This document shows positions 5,310 to 5,883 of a stretch of 5,883 nt of DNA, piece after piece. Source of the stretch: Phycisphaerae bacterium (GTDB lineage: Bacteria; Planctomycetota; Phycisphaerae; UBA1845; UTPLA1); contig JAJDEC010000363.1 in NCBI GenBank assembly GCA_029259995.1, positions 1 through 5,883 on the forward strand, read 5' to 3'. A program made the position numbers and the translations under genes. Numbering within the stretch: position 1 is the stretch's first letter; each line of letters starts with the position of its first letter. Under the pieces are notes generated by a model that did no database searches, was not told the origin of the DNA, and worked only from the letters and a program-made list of their open reading frames with translations.

Positions 5310-5883
5310 ATGTTACCTGACTTTCCAACAATCAAAAGAAGGCGTCATGAACGCCTCATACGGCGTGCATCCGAGCTTTCTCGGCAGTTGCACGCTCCCT
5401 TATCCGAATTGCGAACATACCGGCAGCATGAGGGCGCAGATGTGCATGCCACTTCCGAAGAGGGAGATGTTTCTACTACAGGATATGAAACATTTCAGGG
5501 CAGCCTAACTATTCAGTTATCCGATCTGCCAATTCTAACGGATGACAAATGGATAGAAGTCCTTCGAGGCATCACCGACTCTCATGCGAGTGACGAATCC
5601 AAGTTGCTTTTTCGCCGGATTGACGAGGCAACGGCCGCCAGTGGGAATGTAATCTCTGCTGAGGGAAAGGCGATTTCTTCATCGCTGATTCTAGAAATGC
5701 TTGACCGAGTAGATGTGCCTTTTGAGGGAGATAGAGTTTCCCCCGGTTTTCAGATCGTTGCTGGTCAGAAAATGTGCGAAGAGCTTGCCAAATTAGAGTA
5801 TTCAGATGAGGTTAGAAAAAATTGGGATGCAATCCTCGTACGAAAGCACGCCGAGTGGCGTGCACGCCAGGCTGATCGAAAAC
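5310..5883 (+). CDS. Unrecognised protein, 3'-truncated by the window edge
   Basis: The frame is open from a stop at 5259 to the right edge with no stop, giving at least 191 residues from the ATG at 5310. AGAAGAA upstream is a weak ribosome binding site; GTG at 5289 and TTG at 5286 are other in-frame starts. The first 40 residues are strongly basic and helical (IKRRRHERLIRR at 8-19). A polar acidic linker follows (41-58). A compact domain begins near 62 with a beta-like FQGSLTIQL, then helices and the segment FRRIDEATAASGNV (101-114). An EGKAISSSLILEMLDRVDV stretch (118-136), a beta-like FQIV and a charged C-terminal helix rich in Arg/Lys/Glu (about 166-191) complete it. No membrane segment or enzymatic motif is seen. 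Codon use leans to A/T third positions (TTA, CTA, ATA, AGA), with about 49% GC, unlike clpC. I recall unnamed short bacterial proteins of similar pattern ending in a W-x-x-R-x-x-x-R-K helix, but cannot name the family. If so, the true end is only a few codons beyond the window. Confidence 0.75.
   Translation, partial: MLPDFPTIKRRRHERLIRRASELSRQLHAPLSELRTYRQHEGADVHATSEEGDVSTTGYETFQGSLTIQLSDLPILTDDKWIEVLRGITDSHASDESKLLFRRIDEATAASGNVISAEGKAISSSLILEMLDRVDVPFEGDRVSPGFQIVAGQKMCEELAKLEYSDEVRKNWDAILVRKHAEWRARQADRK

Overview
The window is a stretch of bacterial chromosome with high GC and one long housekeeping gene, clpC, in the middle. It most likely comes from a planctomycete or a close relative. 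Three things point that way: the ClpC sequence, a small three-helix membrane protein of a kind I associate with planctomycete genomes, and a dispersed palindromic repeat after clpC that resembles elements I remember from Planctomycetes. This placement is recalled, not searched, and the phylum is an inference.

Layout. Positions 1-264 hold no convincing gene. An acyl-CoA thioesterase of the YciA hotdog type is on the minus strand (705 to 265). A divergent intergenic region with a plausible plus-strand promoter (about 798-827) separates it from two small plus-strand genes for uncharacterised membrane proteins: a three-helix protein (917-1297) and a membrane-anchored protein with a TPR-like helical tail (1412-1954). 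A 327-base leader region follows. It contains a good sigma-70-type promoter (2062-2090) whose spacer is filled by an inverted repeat, and three consecutive hairpins in the predicted 5' UTR. clpC (2282-4831) encodes a full-length 849-residue Hsp100 unfoldase and ends at a textbook intrinsic terminator (4867-4895). It therefore looks like a single-gene transcription unit, without the ctsR-mcsA-mcsB partners seen in Firmicutes.

Right after the terminator lies a nested palindromic repeat (about 4912-5025). Beyond it GC falls to roughly 48-49% by hand count, against 55-70% in sampled 60-base lines of clpC. In this zone is a 14-base perfect palindrome (5198-5211), then an open reading frame that starts at 5310 and runs off the right edge. 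It has AT-leaning codon choice and an unfamiliar protein sequence. This right-hand end is the accessory-looking part of the window.

The thioesterase (acyl-CoA turnover), the two membrane proteins and ClpC (protein quality control with ClpP) show no obvious shared pathway. I see no CRISPR array, rRNA, tRNA, transposase or integrase. I did not find a clear new multi-gene system. The best leads are the truncated right-edge gene with its palindromic upstream region, the spacer palindrome in the clpC promoter, and the repeat element.
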